A stretch of 64,000 bases of DNA. Source: DASUPK01 sp963763955 (GTDB taxonomy: Bacteria; Actinomycetota; Thermoleophilia; Solirubrobacterales; 70-9). The notes under the pieces are model-generated. The model made no database searches and was not told the DNA's origin. It saw nothing but the letters and a program-made list of their open reading frames with translations. Each line of letters opens with the position of its first letter. The stretch's first letter is position 1. Below, piece after piece: positions 34,077 through 43,173 of the stretch. The stretch lies in contig CAVXQP010000026.1 in assembly GCA_963763955.1 (NCBI GenBank), forward strand, positions 4,167-68,166, written 5' to 3'. A program made the position numbers and the translations under genes.

Positions 34077-36083
34077 TCATGAGCTCTGCAGGAGGAAGTA
34101 GAGGCCGAGTCCGGCGAAGCCGGTGACCAGCAGCAGGGCGTAGGAGCGGAGGTAACCGGACTGGACGCCCCGCACGCCTGCGTTGGCGCCGCGGACCAGG
34201 TCGGTCACGGCGACCACCAGCCCCTGGACGACATAGCGCTCGAAGATCGAGTTGGACCAACGGCCGACCGCGAGCGCCGGGCGGACGACGAGGACGTCGA
34301 TGGCTTCGTCGAAGTACCACTTGCGCTCCAGGAAGTCGTGTGCCCATGGGAACCGCCTTTGGAGCGCGGCCGTCCAGCCCCGGTTGCGCAGGTACGCGTA
34401 GTAGGCGATCGCGATGCCGAGCACCGAGATCAGCCCGCCGATCAGCAGGCCGTGGTAGGCGGCGGTCGTGCTCGGTCCCTGCTCGTAGAGCTTCGAGTCG
34501 AGAAAGGAGCCGTGCAGGAAACGATGGACCACGTCGTCGACGCCCGGGATCTGTACGAATCCGGCGAACAGCGCGCCGAACCCGAGGATGCTCATCGCGA
34601 TCTTCATCGGCCACTCCCGCTCGGCGATCTGGTGGCTCGGGCCGGGGAAGCCGACGTCGGTGTCCTCGGGCTCGCCCGTGGCGGGGTTCTCCGGCTCCGC
34701 GTGGTGGATGTGTCCCTGCTCGAGCTCCCTGGCTTCCTCGCAGGGTTCGCCGAAGACCACGCGGAAGCCGATCCGGAAGGCGTAGAAGGCCGTCAGCAGC
34801 GCGCCGATGTAGCCGCCGACGGTGAAGATCACGTAGAAGCCGCCGCGGTAGGCGGCGAAGTCGAGGATCTCGTCCTTTGAGAACCACCCCGAGGTGAGCG
34901 GGAAGGCGGCCAGCGCAAGGGCGCCGATCAGGAGCATCGCCGAGGTGAACGGCATCGCCTTGCGGAAGCCGCCCATCAGGTCGATGTTCTGGCGGTTCGC
35001 CATCGCCCCGATCACCGACCCGGCCGCCATGAAGAGGAGTGCCTTGAAGAAGGCGTGAGTCATCAGGTGGAAGAGGCCCTCCGAGTAGGCCCCGATCCCG
35101 ACCCCCATCACCATGTAGCCGATCTGGCTCATGGTCGAGTAGGCGATGATCCGCTTCAGGTCGGTGACGACGAGCGCGATCGTCGCCGCGATCAGCAGGG
35201 TGGCGAGGCCGACGAAGGCGGCGATGTCGGCCGCGGTCAGGCCGATCTCGAAGAGCGGGTGGAAGCGGGCGATCAGGTAGACACCCGCCGTCACCATCGT
35301 CGCGGCGTGGATCAGTGCGGAGACCGGGGTAGGGCCCTCCATCGCATCGGGGAGCCAGGTGTGGAGCGGGACCTGGGCCGACTTGGCGAAGGCGCCGACC
35401 AGCAGCAGGCAGCAGATCGCGACCACCACCCCCTGGTTGGTGTGGAAGGTGTCCTGCGCTCTGCTGAAGATCGAGAGGAGGTCAAAGGTGCCGAGGTCCC
35501 GGAAGATGAAGAGGGCGGCGAGCACCATGCCGACGTCGCCGACGACATTGATGACGAAGGCCTTCATCCCGGCGCGGGTGGCTGTGGTCCGCCGGTACCA
35601 GAAGCTGATCAGCGCGTAGGAGGCGAAGCCCACGAAGGCCCAGCCGACGATCAGCAGCACGATGTTGCCGGCCAGGACCAGCAGCAGCATGGAGAAGACG
35701 AAGAAGTTCAGGTAGGCGAAGAAGCGGTTGAAGCCGCGGTCCGAGGTCATGTAGCTGATCGAGTAGAGGTGGATCAGCATCGAGACCCCGCTGACGATCA
35801 GGCACATGTAGACCGAGAGCGGGTCGACCAGGACGTTGAGCTTGATGTCGAGCCCGGCCGCGCTCGCGTAGTCGTAGAGCGAAGAGGTGTGCTGGCGCGC
35901 GTCGACGGGATCGCCGAGCAGCTGGACGAGCGCGCCGATCGATGCGGCGAAGGCCAGCCCGATCATCGCCGTCGCGATCCAGCCGGCGGTGCGGCCGGCG
36001 AGCCAGCGCCATCCCAGGCCGACGATCAGCGTCCCCGCGAGCGGGAAGGCAAGGACCAGCCAGCCGTACGACGTGGCGCTCAC
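34077..36083 (-). CDS. nuoL: NADH-quinone oxidoreductase subunit L
   Basis: This 668-residue subunit is the longest antiporter-like member and includes the C-terminal lateral helix (about 500-620) that spans the membrane arm. WAFVGFASYALISFWYRR (normally Glu, here Ser/Tyr context) and AKSAQVPLHTWLPDAMEGPT (TM7-8) are canonical. It starts at GTG 36083, 4 bases after the nuoK stop. The His-rich insert EQGHIHHAEPENPATGE (about 452-468) is a small lineage-specific loop. Confidence 0.95.
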   Translation of the reverse strand: MSATSYGWLVLAFPLAGTLIVGLGWRWLAGRTAGWIATAMIGLAFAASIGALVQLLGDPVDARQHTSSLYDYASAAGLDIKLNVLVDPLSVYMCLIVSGVSMLIHLYSISYMTSDRGFNRFFAYLNFFVFSMLLLVLAGNIVLLIVGWAFVGFASYALISFWYRRTTATRAGMKAFVINVVGDVGMVLAALFIFRDLGTFDLLSIFSRAQDTFHTNQGVVVAICCLLLVGAFAKSAQVPLHTWLPDAMEGPTPVSALIHAATMVTAGVYLIARFHPLFEIGLTAADIAAFVGLATLLIAATIALVVTDLKRIIAYSTMSQIGYMVMGVGIGAYSEGLFHLMTHAFFKALLFMAAGSVIGAMANRQNIDLMGGFRKAMPFTSAMLLIGALALAAFPLTSGWFSKDEILDFAAYRGGFYVIFTVGGYIGALLTAFYAFRIGFRVVFGEPCEEARELEQGHIHHAEPENPATGEPEDTDVGFPGPSHQIAEREWPMKIAMSILGFGALFAGFVQIPGVDDVVHRFLHGSFLDSKLYEQGPSTTAAYHGLLIGGLISVLGIAIAYYAYLRNRGWTAALQRRFPWAHDFLERKWYFDEAIDVLVVRPALAVGRWSNSIFERYVVQGLVVAVTDLVRGANAGVRGVQSGYLRSYALLLVTGFAGLGLYFLLQSS

Positions 36084-36087
36084 GCCG

Positions 36088-36387
36088 TCAGCCCCTGAGG
36101 CTGCGCAGGTCGTCGACGTTGAGCGGGATTCGTCGCCGGTAGGCGGCGACGATGATTCCCAGGCCCACGACCACCTCGCAGGCCGCGATCACCATCACGA
36201 TGAGGGCGAAGACCTGACCGTCCTGGTTGCCAAGCGACCGCGAGAACGCCAGCAGCGCCAGGTTGCCGGCGTTCAGCATCAGCTCCAGGCAGAGCAGGAT
36301 CACCAGAGGGCTGCGACGCAGGAGGACCCCGGAGACACCGACGGCGAAGAGCAGGGCGGAGAGGACGAGGTACCAGGTGATGTCCAA
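36088..36387 (-). CDS. nuoK: NADH-quinone oxidoreductase subunit K
   Basis: This 99-residue subunit has three helices and the standard NuoK text: LLRRSPLVILLCLELMLNA with the key Glu, and FALIVMVIAACEVVVGLGI with the second Glu. The start is TTG 36387, one base after the nuoJ stop (36389-36391). A longer open frame upstream lies in nuoJ and in the repeat and is rejected by the family length. Confidence 0.93.
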   Translation of the reverse strand: MDITWYLVLSALLFAVGVSGVLLRRSPLVILLCLELMLNAGNLALLAFSRSLGNQDGQVFALIVMVIAACEVVVGLGIIVAAYRRRIPLNVDDLRSLRG

Positions 36388-36388
36388 G

Positions 36389-36970
36389 CTAACCCGGCAC
36401 CTCCTCCAACCCCTCACGGGTCGCGCTGTCGCGCCCCCTCGCGTCATCGGGGGTGCCGGGGCTTGGCGAGGGATGACGCCCGGCAAGCACGACGGCCCCG
36501 ACCGCCGCGACGAGCAAGAGGAGTGAGGCGGCCTCGAAGGCGATGAGGAAGCGCTCCAGCAGCAGCTTGCCGATTGCCGACGGGGAGCCGAAGCCGAGCT
36601 CGACCGTGGGGCCGCGGGTGTCGATCGCCTCGAGGCCGGAGCCCGTGATCGCGATCGCCAGCTCGACGAAGAGGGCGAGGCCGAGCACCGGAGCGATGAA
36701 GCGCTGGCCCGGGATCGGCTCCCAGAGCGGCTCGTCGACGTTGCCGACGTAGGCGGCGACGAAGACGTAGAGCACCATCACGGCGCCGGCGTAGACCACG
36801 ATCTGCGCGGCGGCCAGGAACTCGCCCTGAAGGAGCAGGAAGAGTCCGGCGAGCGAGATCAGGTGGACGATCAGGGCGAGGACGCTGTAGAAGGGATTGC
36901 GGAGGGCGATCACCGCGATCGCGCCGCCGAGGCAGCCGATCGCTCCCAGGAAGAAGCAGACCTGGGTCAC
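36389..36970 (-). CDS. nuoJ: NADH-quinone oxidoreductase subunit J
   Basis: This 193-residue subunit has five membrane helices; NPFYSVLALIVHLISLAGLF and AAQIVVYAGAVMVLYVFV are the NuoJ hallmarks. GTG 36970 overlaps the nuoI stop. After TM5 the tail (about 169-193) is foreign: PSPGTP, then DDARGRDSATREG, then LEEVPG and stop. It is made by a type A palindromic element sitting inside a type B element, so the native C-terminus has been replaced or extended. Confidence 0.92.
   Translation of the reverse strand: MTQVCFFLGAIGCLGGAIAVIALRNPFYSVLALIVHLISLAGLFLLLQGEFLAAAQIVVYAGAVMVLYVFVAAYVGNVDEPLWEPIPGQRFIAPVLGLALFVELAIAITGSGLEAIDTRGPTVELGFGSPSAIGKLLLERFLIAFEAASLLLLVAAVGAVVLAGRHPSPSPGTPDDARGRDSATREGLEEVPG
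36393..36460. repeat. composite palindromic element (type A inside type B) at the nuoJ 3' end
   Basis: The outer arms CCCGGCACCTCCTC (36393-36406) and GGGGTGCCGGG match the ends of the type B copies at 40999 and 42597. The inner part, 36415-36448, read on the minus strand, is GATGACGCGAGGGGGCGCG followed by ACAG and CGCGACCCGTG, a type A element with a three-base expansion in the left end. It encodes the NuoJ tail. Confidence 0.75.
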
Positions 36971-37545
36971 TCTCCCTCTCTCCGCAGCGGGGTCCGGTCG
37001 AGTGGCTCGGCGAGCAGCATCTCCTTCGTGAAGATCAGGTCCGAGCGGTTGTAATCGGACAACTCGTAGTCGTGGCCCATCGTGATCGCGTCGAAGGGGC
37101 AGGCGACCTCGCAATAGCCGCAGAAGATGCAGCGGGAGAGATTGATCTCGTAGACCTCGGCGTAGCGCTCGCCGGCGGAGACGCGATGTTCCGGGTCGTT
37201 CTCAAGGGCGACGACGCGGATGCAGTCGGCCGGGCAGGCGGCGGCGCAGAGCGAGCAGCCGACGCACTTCTCCAGTCCGGTGTCCTCGAAGCGATGGAGC
37301 TTGTGGCGGCCGCGGAAGCGCGGGTAGACCGGGGTCTTCTCCTCGGGGTACTGGATCGTCACGGGCCCCTCGAGCACCCGGCCGAAGGTGGTGCGCAAGC
37401 CGCGGAGAGTCTCGCCGAAAGCGCGGTAGGCGCCGCCGGCGCCGCCCGGCTTGGGCCCCCGCTGAACCGAGATCACGTCCTCGGCGCTCTCGAGGTATGG
37501 GAACGCGCTCCAGTCGGTCTTCTCGGTGTTGAGCTTCGCCTGCAT
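36967..37545 (-). CDS. nuoI: NADH-quinone oxidoreductase subunit I
   Basis: This 192-residue peripheral subunit carries two [4Fe-4S] clusters (N6a/N6b): CVGCSLCAAACPADC (about 94-108) and CIFCGYCEVACPFDA (about 134-148). It links the peripheral arm to the quinone site. ATG 37545 overlaps the nuoH stop by one base. Length and motifs are standard; a longer open frame upstream lies over nuoH and is a shadow. Confidence 0.95.
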   Translation of the reverse strand: MQAKLNTEKTDWSAFPYLESAEDVISVQRGPKPGGAGGAYRAFGETLRGLRTTFGRVLEGPVTIQYPEEKTPVYPRFRGRHKLHRFEDTGLEKCVGCSLCAAACPADCIRVVALENDPEHRVSAGERYAEVYEINLSRCIFCGYCEVACPFDAITMGHDYELSDYNRSDLIFTKEMLLAEPLDRTPLRREGE

Positions 37546-38558
37546 CAGCTCACGGTCACGATCACGGCGGTGACGAGGATGTTCAGCGTCGCCAGGGGCA
37601 GCAGCACCTTCCAGCCCAGCGACATGAGCTGGTCGTAGCGGAGGCGAGGCAGGGTGGCCCGGATCCAGATGAAGAAGCAGACGAGCGTCAGTGTCTTGGC
37701 GACCATCCAGACCGGGTCGAGCCAGCCCGGCCCCGGTCCCATCCAGCCGCCGAGGAAGAAGGTGACCGCGATGCCGGAGACGACGAACATCTCCAGGTAC
37801 TCCGCCAGGAGGTAGGAGCCGAACTTGGTCCCGCCGTACTCGGTCATGAACCCCTGCACCAGCTCGGCGTCGGCTTCCGGCAGATCGAAGGGCGCTCGGT
37901 TGGTTTCCGCGAAGCCGGCGATCATGAAGATCAGGAAGCCGATGATCTGGGGCACGATGTTCCAGATCGCACCCTGCCCGTCGACGACGTGGGTGAGGGA
38001 AAGCGAGCCGGTCATCATCACCACGCCGAGGAGCGCCAGGCCCATTGAGACCTCGTAGGAGATCAGCTGGGCGGCTGACCGCATGGCGCCGAGGAAGCTG
38101 TACTTCGAGCCCGACGACCAGCCGGCGAGCAGCAACCCGTAGAACGCGAGGGAGCTGAAGGCGAAGAAGTAGAGGACGCCGATCGAGACGTCGATCCCGT
38201 AGAGGCCGATCCCGTCCTGGACGTTGCCGAACGGGAGGATCGCCAGGGTGACGATCCCAGAGAAGATCACGAGGATCGGCGCGACCACGTAGAGGGCCGG
38301 GACCGCCGCATCCGGCCTGAAGTGCTCCTTGCCCGCGAGTTTGATGATGTCCGCGAGTGGCTGCACCAGCCCCACTGGTCCCACCCGGTTCGGGCCGTAG
38401 CGGTTCTGGAAGCGGCCGATCAGCTTGCGTTCGACCACTGTGAGCACCGGGACGATCCCGAACACCCCCAGGAAGATGATCAGGCACTTCACCACCATCA
38501 CCCAGGTCGCCTCGACGTAGTCGACCTCGGCGAGCGGGAGCGGGATCGGCAGGCTCAT
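37545..38558 (-). CDS. nuoH: NADH-quinone oxidoreductase subunit H
   Basis: This 337-residue membrane subunit forms the quinone chamber. ERKLIGRFQNRYGPNRVGP (about 44-62), the charged loop AETNRAPFDLPEADAELVQG (about 198-217) and EYGGTKFGSYLLAEY are canonical. It has eight membrane helices. ATG 38558 overlaps the nuoG stop as ATGA. Confidence 0.96.
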   Translation of the reverse strand: MSLPIPLPLAEVDYVEATWVMVVKCLIIFLGVFGIVPVLTVVERKLIGRFQNRYGPNRVGPVGLVQPLADIIKLAGKEHFRPDAAVPALYVVAPILVIFSGIVTLAILPFGNVQDGIGLYGIDVSIGVLYFFAFSSLAFYGLLLAGWSSGSKYSFLGAMRSAAQLISYEVSMGLALLGVVMMTGSLSLTHVVDGQGAIWNIVPQIIGFLIFMIAGFAETNRAPFDLPEADAELVQGFMTEYGGTKFGSYLLAEYLEMFVVSGIAVTFFLGGWMGPGPGWLDPVWMVAKTLTLVCFFIWIRATLPRLRYDQLMSLGWKVLLPLATLNILVTAVIVTVS

Positions 38559-40993
38559 CGCCGGCTCACCTTGATTCGCTGCGGCACTCCCTTGGTGAGC
38601 ACGTTCGCGTTGCCGTCGTCGGTCCCCTCGATCAGGAAGGCAGCCCCCTGCCGCATCCGCTCGCGGATCGCGACGGTCGCCTCGACGCTGTGTCCGTTGA
38701 CCGCCACGGTGACGTCGTCGCCGTGCGCCAGCTCGAGCTGCTCGGCGTCATTGGCTGCCAGCTCCAACTTCTGGTTCGGCATCAGGAAGCGGAGGGCCGG
38801 GTTGCGCTTGGTCACGTCCGCGGCCCAGAGGTCGCGGTACGTGCCGAGGAGCAGCCCTTCTCCTTCGTCTTCCCGCGCCGGAAGGGAGGTGCTCGCCGGC
38901 GGAACACCCGGCGGAGTCCACGACTGGCCCGGGTCGCGGTCCGCCCAGCGCAGCCCCCTCCCGCCGATCTCCTCGTAGGTCAGCGAGTCGTAGAACGGGA
39001 CCTCGGCGGAGAGCGCGTCGAAGATGTCGGCCGGTGACTCGGCGCTCACCCCGATGCCGAGCTCCTCGGCGACCGCGGCGAGGAAGCGCCAGCCGGGGAT
39101 CATGCCCTCTGGCAGCGGCACGTTCCGGCGCAGGCGCTGCAGGCGGCCGTCGGGATGGGTGACGGTGCCCTCCTTCTCCGCCCACGTCTCGGCCGGGATG
39201 ACGATGTTCGCGAGCCTCGTGGACTCGTCCTCGAAGGAGGAGATCGCCACCACGAAGTTCCCCGCGAGCGCTTGGCGCCAGCCGTCGGAGTCCGGATGGG
39301 TGCGGACCGGGTCGGCGTTGACGAGCAGCACCGCGCCGAGCTCGTGCGCGGCCAAACCGTCCTTGATCCCGGCGCTGCCGCGGCCGGCGTCGGTGGGCTC
39401 GAGCCCGGCCCTGGCGCCCGGCAGGCAGCCGACTTCGCGCAGGCCGCGGCAGTTCGACTCCTCCGGGACCTCGAGCAGGCCGGGGCCGATTCGCTGATGC
39501 ATGTCGCAGACCCGGGCGCAGACGAGCAACGCCTCGACCGCCTCGTGATCGCGCCAGAGCCGCTCGCCCCAGATGATCGCCTGGTCGGGGGCGTCGCGCA
39601 GGACCTGCGCGATTGCAGTCGCCTCCTCCTTGAACGGTCCCTCGTTGTCGTAGCCCTCGGCGCCGAGCGCCCCGGCCAGCCCCCTCACGAACGAGGCCGC
39701 GTCCCCCGGCGCGTAGCGGACCGTCTCGTCCGCCCCGCCGTCCAGGGCGGTGGGCCGCTCCGAGGCGACCATCAGCTTGGCCTCCCCGCGCCGCACGGCC
39801 TTGCGGATCCGCAGGTCGAGTATCGGCATCTCGTGGAGCGGGTCGACGCCGATCACCAGGATCGCGTCGGCGTGGTCGAGGTCCGCGATCTTCGCTCCCA
39901 GCTCGGGCCGCGAGAGCTCGCCGAGCAGGCCGGCGTCCACTGGGCTCGCCGATGAGTCGACGTTCGAGGAGCCGCCCTCGCGCAGGATCCTCTGGGCCAG
40001 CCAGCCCTCCTCGTTGGAGGTCCCGCCGCTGATCAGCGCGGCCGCCTTCTCGCCGGCGTTCCGCAGCCCGTTCGCCACCCGCTGGACCGCCTCGTCCCAG
40101 CCGATCGGGCTGAGGTTGCCGTCGCCGGCCCGGACCATCGGCCGCGTGATCCGGTCCGCGGAGTTGAACATCTGGAAGGCGAAGCGGCCCTTGTCGCAGA
40201 GCCAGCCGTCGTCGACCTCGGTGTTGTCGCGGGCCAGGACCCTCAGCACCCGCTCGTCGCGGACCGTGAACTTGACGTTGCACTGGCTCGGGCAGAGCGT
40301 GCAGATCGAGCCGGCGTCCTCGATGTCCCAGGGCCGTGCGCGGAAGCGGTAGGTGTAGGAGGTCAGCGCGCCTACTGGGCAGAGCTCGGTGATGTTGCCG
40401 TGGAACGGCGCGATGTACGGCCGCTCGTCAAAGGTGCCTACGAAGGTCTTGTCGCCGCGCTCGAGCAGCTGCAGCTGCTCGTCCTCGGCCACCTCCTGGC
40501 TGAAGCGGACGCAGCGGTAGCAGAGGATGCAGCGCTCGCGGTCGATCGCCACCAGCGGCGAGAGCTCGAGCGGCTTCTGGAAGTGGCGCTTGGGATCGGT
40601 GAACCGGCTCTTGCCCGGGCCCCAGCCCATCGCGATGTCCTGGAGCGGGCACTCGCCGCCCTTGTCGCAGACCGGACAGTCGAGCGGGTGGTTGACGAGC
40701 AGGAACTCGACGACCGCGTTCTGTGCCTCCTGCACCCGGTCGGTCTGCGTGTAGACGACCATCCCGTCGCGGACCGGTGTGGAGCACGCGGTCTGCAGCT
40801 TCGGCATCCCCTCGATCTCCACCAGGCACATCCGGCAGGCCCCCACCGGATCGCCGAGCTTCGGCTCGTAACAGAACACCGGGATCTCGACATCGCCCTG
40901 CTTGGCGGCATCGACGAGCATCGTCCCCTCGGGCGCCGTCACCTCGCGGCCGTCGACCACCAGCGAAACGTGATTGCGGATCGGCCGGGTCAC
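38555..40993 (-). CDS. nuoG: NADH-quinone oxidoreductase subunit G
   Basis: This 812-residue catalytic-arm subunit has a 2Fe-2S ferredoxin domain (CYEPKLGDPVGACRMC, about 41-56), the His-Cys [4Fe-4S] region (HPLDCPVCDKGGECPLQD, about 98-115), CILCYRCVRFSQE (about 154-166) and a molybdopterin-type [4Fe-4S] set CTLCPSQCNVKF near 237-248. A degenerate molybdopterin-oxidoreductase domain follows. GTG 40993 abuts the nuoF stop. Canonical apart from normal length variation in the C-terminal third. Confidence 0.95.
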   Translation of the reverse strand: MTRPIRNHVSLVVDGREVTAPEGTMLVDAAKQGDVEIPVFCYEPKLGDPVGACRMCLVEIEGMPKLQTACSTPVRDGMVVYTQTDRVQEAQNAVVEFLLVNHPLDCPVCDKGGECPLQDIAMGWGPGKSRFTDPKRHFQKPLELSPLVAIDRERCILCYRCVRFSQEVAEDEQLQLLERGDKTFVGTFDERPYIAPFHGNITELCPVGALTSYTYRFRARPWDIEDAGSICTLCPSQCNVKFTVRDERVLRVLARDNTEVDDGWLCDKGRFAFQMFNSADRITRPMVRAGDGNLSPIGWDEAVQRVANGLRNAGEKAAALISGGTSNEEGWLAQRILREGGSSNVDSSASPVDAGLLGELSRPELGAKIADLDHADAILVIGVDPLHEMPILDLRIRKAVRRGEAKLMVASERPTALDGGADETVRYAPGDAASFVRGLAGALGAEGYDNEGPFKEEATAIAQVLRDAPDQAIIWGERLWRDHEAVEALLVCARVCDMHQRIGPGLLEVPEESNCRGLREVGCLPGARAGLEPTDAGRGSAGIKDGLAAHELGAVLLVNADPVRTHPDSDGWRQALAGNFVVAISSFEDESTRLANIVIPAETWAEKEGTVTHPDGRLQRLRRNVPLPEGMIPGWRFLAAVAEELGIGVSAESPADIFDALSAEVPFYDSLTYEEIGGRGLRWADRDPGQSWTPPGVPPASTSLPAREDEGEGLLLGTYRDLWAADVTKRNPALRFLMPNQKLELAANDAEQLELAHGDDVTVAVNGHSVEATVAIRERMRQGAAFLIEGTDDGNANVLTKGVPQRIKVSRR

Positions 40994-42334
40994 CTAAACC
41001 GGCACCTCCTCCGCTTCGCGTCCGGGGGTGCCGGGTAAGGGCGCCAGCGGCGTGGCAACCCTGAGCGGGCCTCGCTGAATCGCGTCTTCGAACTCTGACC
41101 GGAACTTCTTGACCATCGCGCCGACCGGCATCGCCATCGAGTCGCCGAGCACGCAAAGGCAGTTGCCGATGATGTTGTCCTGCACGGAGGCGACGGTCTC
41201 GAGGTCGATCGGCGTCGCCTCGCCGCGGATCATCCGCTCGAGCATCTTCACCGTCCAGTTGGTGCCCTCGCGACAGGGCGTGCACTTCCCGCAGGACTCG
41301 TGGTGGTAGAAGCGCGCGGTCCGCAGCGCGAGCTCGACGACGCTCGTGGTGTCGTCGAAGACGATGATCGAGCCCGAGCCGAGCATCGAGCCCGCGTCGG
41401 CCATCGCCTCCCAGCTGTAGGGTCGGTCGAGTGCCTCGTCCGGAGTCAGCACGGGCGAGGAGGAGCCGCCGGGGAAGATGCCCTTGATCCTGCGACCCGG
41501 CAGCGGGCCGCCGGCGAGCCCGTTGATCAGCCGCTTGGTCTCGATGCCGAGCTCGATCTCGTAGTTGCCGGGCCGCTGCACGTCGCCGGAGACCGAGACG
41601 ACCTTGGTTCCGGGGGACTGCTCCGTGCCGAAGCTGCGGAACCACTCGGCGCCCGAGGCGATGATGTGCGGCGCGTTGGAGAGGGTCTCGACGTTGTTGA
41701 TCAGGGTGGGCCCGTCGTAGAGACCCTGGACGGCCGGGAACGGCGGCTTCAATCGCGGGTTGCCGCGCTTGCCCTCGAGCGAGTCGAGGAGAGCCGTCTC
41801 CTCGCCGCAGATGTAGGCGCCGGCGCCGCGGTGGACGACGAGCTCCACCTGCTCGCCTGTGCCCAGCACGTTCTCGCCGAGGAAGCCTGCCTCGTAGGCC
41901 TCCTCGACCGCCTGCTCGAGGATGTCGCCCTGCAGGTCGTACTCGCCCCGGATGTAGATGAAGCAGCGGTTCGCCCCGGCGGCGCGGGCGGCGATGATGA
42001 GCCCCTCGATCAGCTGGTGCGGGTTCTTCTGCATCAGCTCGCGGTCCTTGAAGGCCCCCGGCTCGGACTCGTCGGCGTTGCAGCAGAGGTACTTGTCCAT
42101 GTCGCCGCGGGGCAGGAAGGAGGCCTTCTTGCCCATCGAAAAGGCGGCTCCGCCGCGGCCCCGCAGGCCGGAGTCCTCGAGCTCCTTGAGGACCTCCTCG
42201 GGGGTCATCTCCTTGTAGGCCTTGCGGATCGACTGGTAGCCGCCGAACTTCCGGTAGGTCTTGATGGAGGCCAGGCCCGGTTCGTCGATGTTCCGGAACA
42301 GCAGGCGCGTCTCCTCGGCCTTCAGCGGCGGCAT
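40994..42334 (-). CDS. nuoF: NADH-quinone oxidoreductase subunit F
   Basis: This 446-residue NADH- and FMN-binding subunit has the glycine-rich GLRGRGGAAFSMGKKASF (about 55-72), CNADESEPGAFKDRELM (FMN), GAGAYICGEETALLDSLEG and the [4Fe-4S] motif ESCGKCTPCREGTNW. ATG 42334 overlaps the nuoE stop. The last residues, LPGTPGREAEEVPV, come from a type B palindromic element that also supplies the TAG, so the natural end has been altered. Confidence 0.95.
   Translation of the reverse strand: MPPLKAEETRLLFRNIDEPGLASIKTYRKFGGYQSIRKAYKEMTPEEVLKELEDSGLRGRGGAAFSMGKKASFLPRGDMDKYLCCNADESEPGAFKDRELMQKNPHQLIEGLIIAARAAGANRCFIYIRGEYDLQGDILEQAVEEAYEAGFLGENVLGTGEQVELVVHRGAGAYICGEETALLDSLEGKRGNPRLKPPFPAVQGLYDGPTLINNVETLSNAPHIIASGAEWFRSFGTEQSPGTKVVSVSGDVQRPGNYEIELGIETKRLINGLAGGPLPGRRIKGIFPGGSSSPVLTPDEALDRPYSWEAMADAGSMLGSGSIIVFDDTTSVVELALRTARFYHHESCGKCTPCREGTNWTVKMLERMIRGEATPIDLETVASVQDNIIGNCLCVLGDSMAMPVGAMVKKFRSEFEDAIQRGPLRVATPLAPLPGTPGREAEEVPV
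40999..41035. repeat. palindromic element, type B, at the nuoF 3' end
   Basis: CCGGCACCTCCTC, then CGCTTCGCGTC, then CGGGGGTGCCGGG: an inverted repeat with CCGGCACC/GGTGCCGG ends. Read in frame it gives PGTPGREAEEVP. The copy inside nuoE (42597-42633) is nearly identical and is read in the same frame. Confidence 0.8.
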
Positions 42335-43173
42335 CAGCTCTTCCCCTGCTGAGGCCGTGACCCCCTGTTGACAGGATGGCGCGCGAGCCGCTTGTCGCCG
42401 GACCCTCGCGGCCCGCCCGCGGCGCCGCGGTCCTGGATCCGCTTCTCGGGCAGAACGTCCTTGCGGCCGCGGAGTTGGTTCACGGCGTCTTCCGCGTCGT
42501 TCTCGTCGAGCGGCCCGTAGTAGCGCTCGTCGATCGAGGCCATCGGCGCGATGTCGCAGGCGCCCATGCACTCGAAGCCCTGGATGAAGACATCATCCGG
42601 CACGTCCTCCGCTTCGCGTCCGGGCGTGCCGGGCGAGGGCGCGTTTGGCTTGGCAACCCTCTCACGGGCCTCCTTGAACGCTTCGAGCAGGCGGTCCGCG
42701 CCGCGCAACCAGCAGCTGATGTTGGTGCAGACGAGGACCTGGTGCTCGCCCTGGGGCTCCAGGTGGAAGAGGTCGTAGAAGGTCGCGACCCCCTCGAGGT
42801 ATCCCGGCGTCACGCCCATCACCGCGGCCGCCTGGTTGATCCCCTCCGGGCTGCACCAGCCATAGCGTCGCTGGACGGCCCAGAGCGCCGGCATGGCTGC
42901 CGAGCGCTTCTGCGGGTAGCGCTTCATCGCACGCCGGATCTCCTGCGCCAGCGCCCGCGGCACCTCGACCTCCGATGGTTCGGGGACGGGCGCAGCCTGG
43001 CCCTGCGGCTCCCGCTCCTCCTCGGCGGCCTGCAGCACCTCGATCTCCTCGGGCGGGATCTCCACCCCCAGCCGCTCCTGCTCATCCGGCATCGGCGGGG
43101 GCTCGGGTGCGTCGTGGATGTGCCCGGGGTCGGTGGTCCAAGGCCGCTCTCGCTTGGGGACCAGCGGGCTCAC
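42334..43173 (-). CDS. nuoE: NADH-quinone oxidoreductase subunit E, with extensions and an in-frame insert
   Basis: This thioredoxin-fold [2Fe-2S] subunit is long (279 residues; many are 160-180). An acidic Pro/Glu-rich N-terminal extension (about 1-72) precedes the helical domain. Cluster ligands are in CTNISC (about 152-157) and CMGAC (about 197-201). Between them, residues about 177-189 (PSPGTPGREAEDV) are encoded by a type B palindromic element. A basic C-terminal tail of about 45 residues (QDRGAAGGPRGSGDKR) follows. GTG 43173 overlaps the nuoD stop. The insert lies on the loop leading to the second ligand pair, so complex I must tolerate it. Confidence 0.93.
   Translation of the reverse strand: MSPLVPKRERPWTTDPGHIHDAPEPPPMPDEQERLGVEIPPEEIEVLQAAEEEREPQGQAAPVPEPSEVEVPRALAQEIRRAMKRYPQKRSAAMPALWAVQRRYGWCSPEGINQAAAVMGVTPGYLEGVATFYDLFHLEPQGEHQVLVCTNISCWLRGADRLLEAFKEARERVAKPNAPSPGTPGREAEDVPDDVFIQGFECMGACDIAPMASIDERYYGPLDENDAEDAVNQLRGRKDVLPEKRIQDRGAAGGPRGSGDKRLARHPVNRGSRPQQGKS
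42597..42633. repeat. palindromic element, type B, in frame inside nuoE
   Basis: CCGGCACGTCCTC, then CGCTTCGCGTC, then CGGGCGTGCCGGG. It differs from the nuoF copy by compensating changes in the arms (CACG with CGTG instead of CACC with GGTG), which keeps the hairpin paired. Confidence 0.8.
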
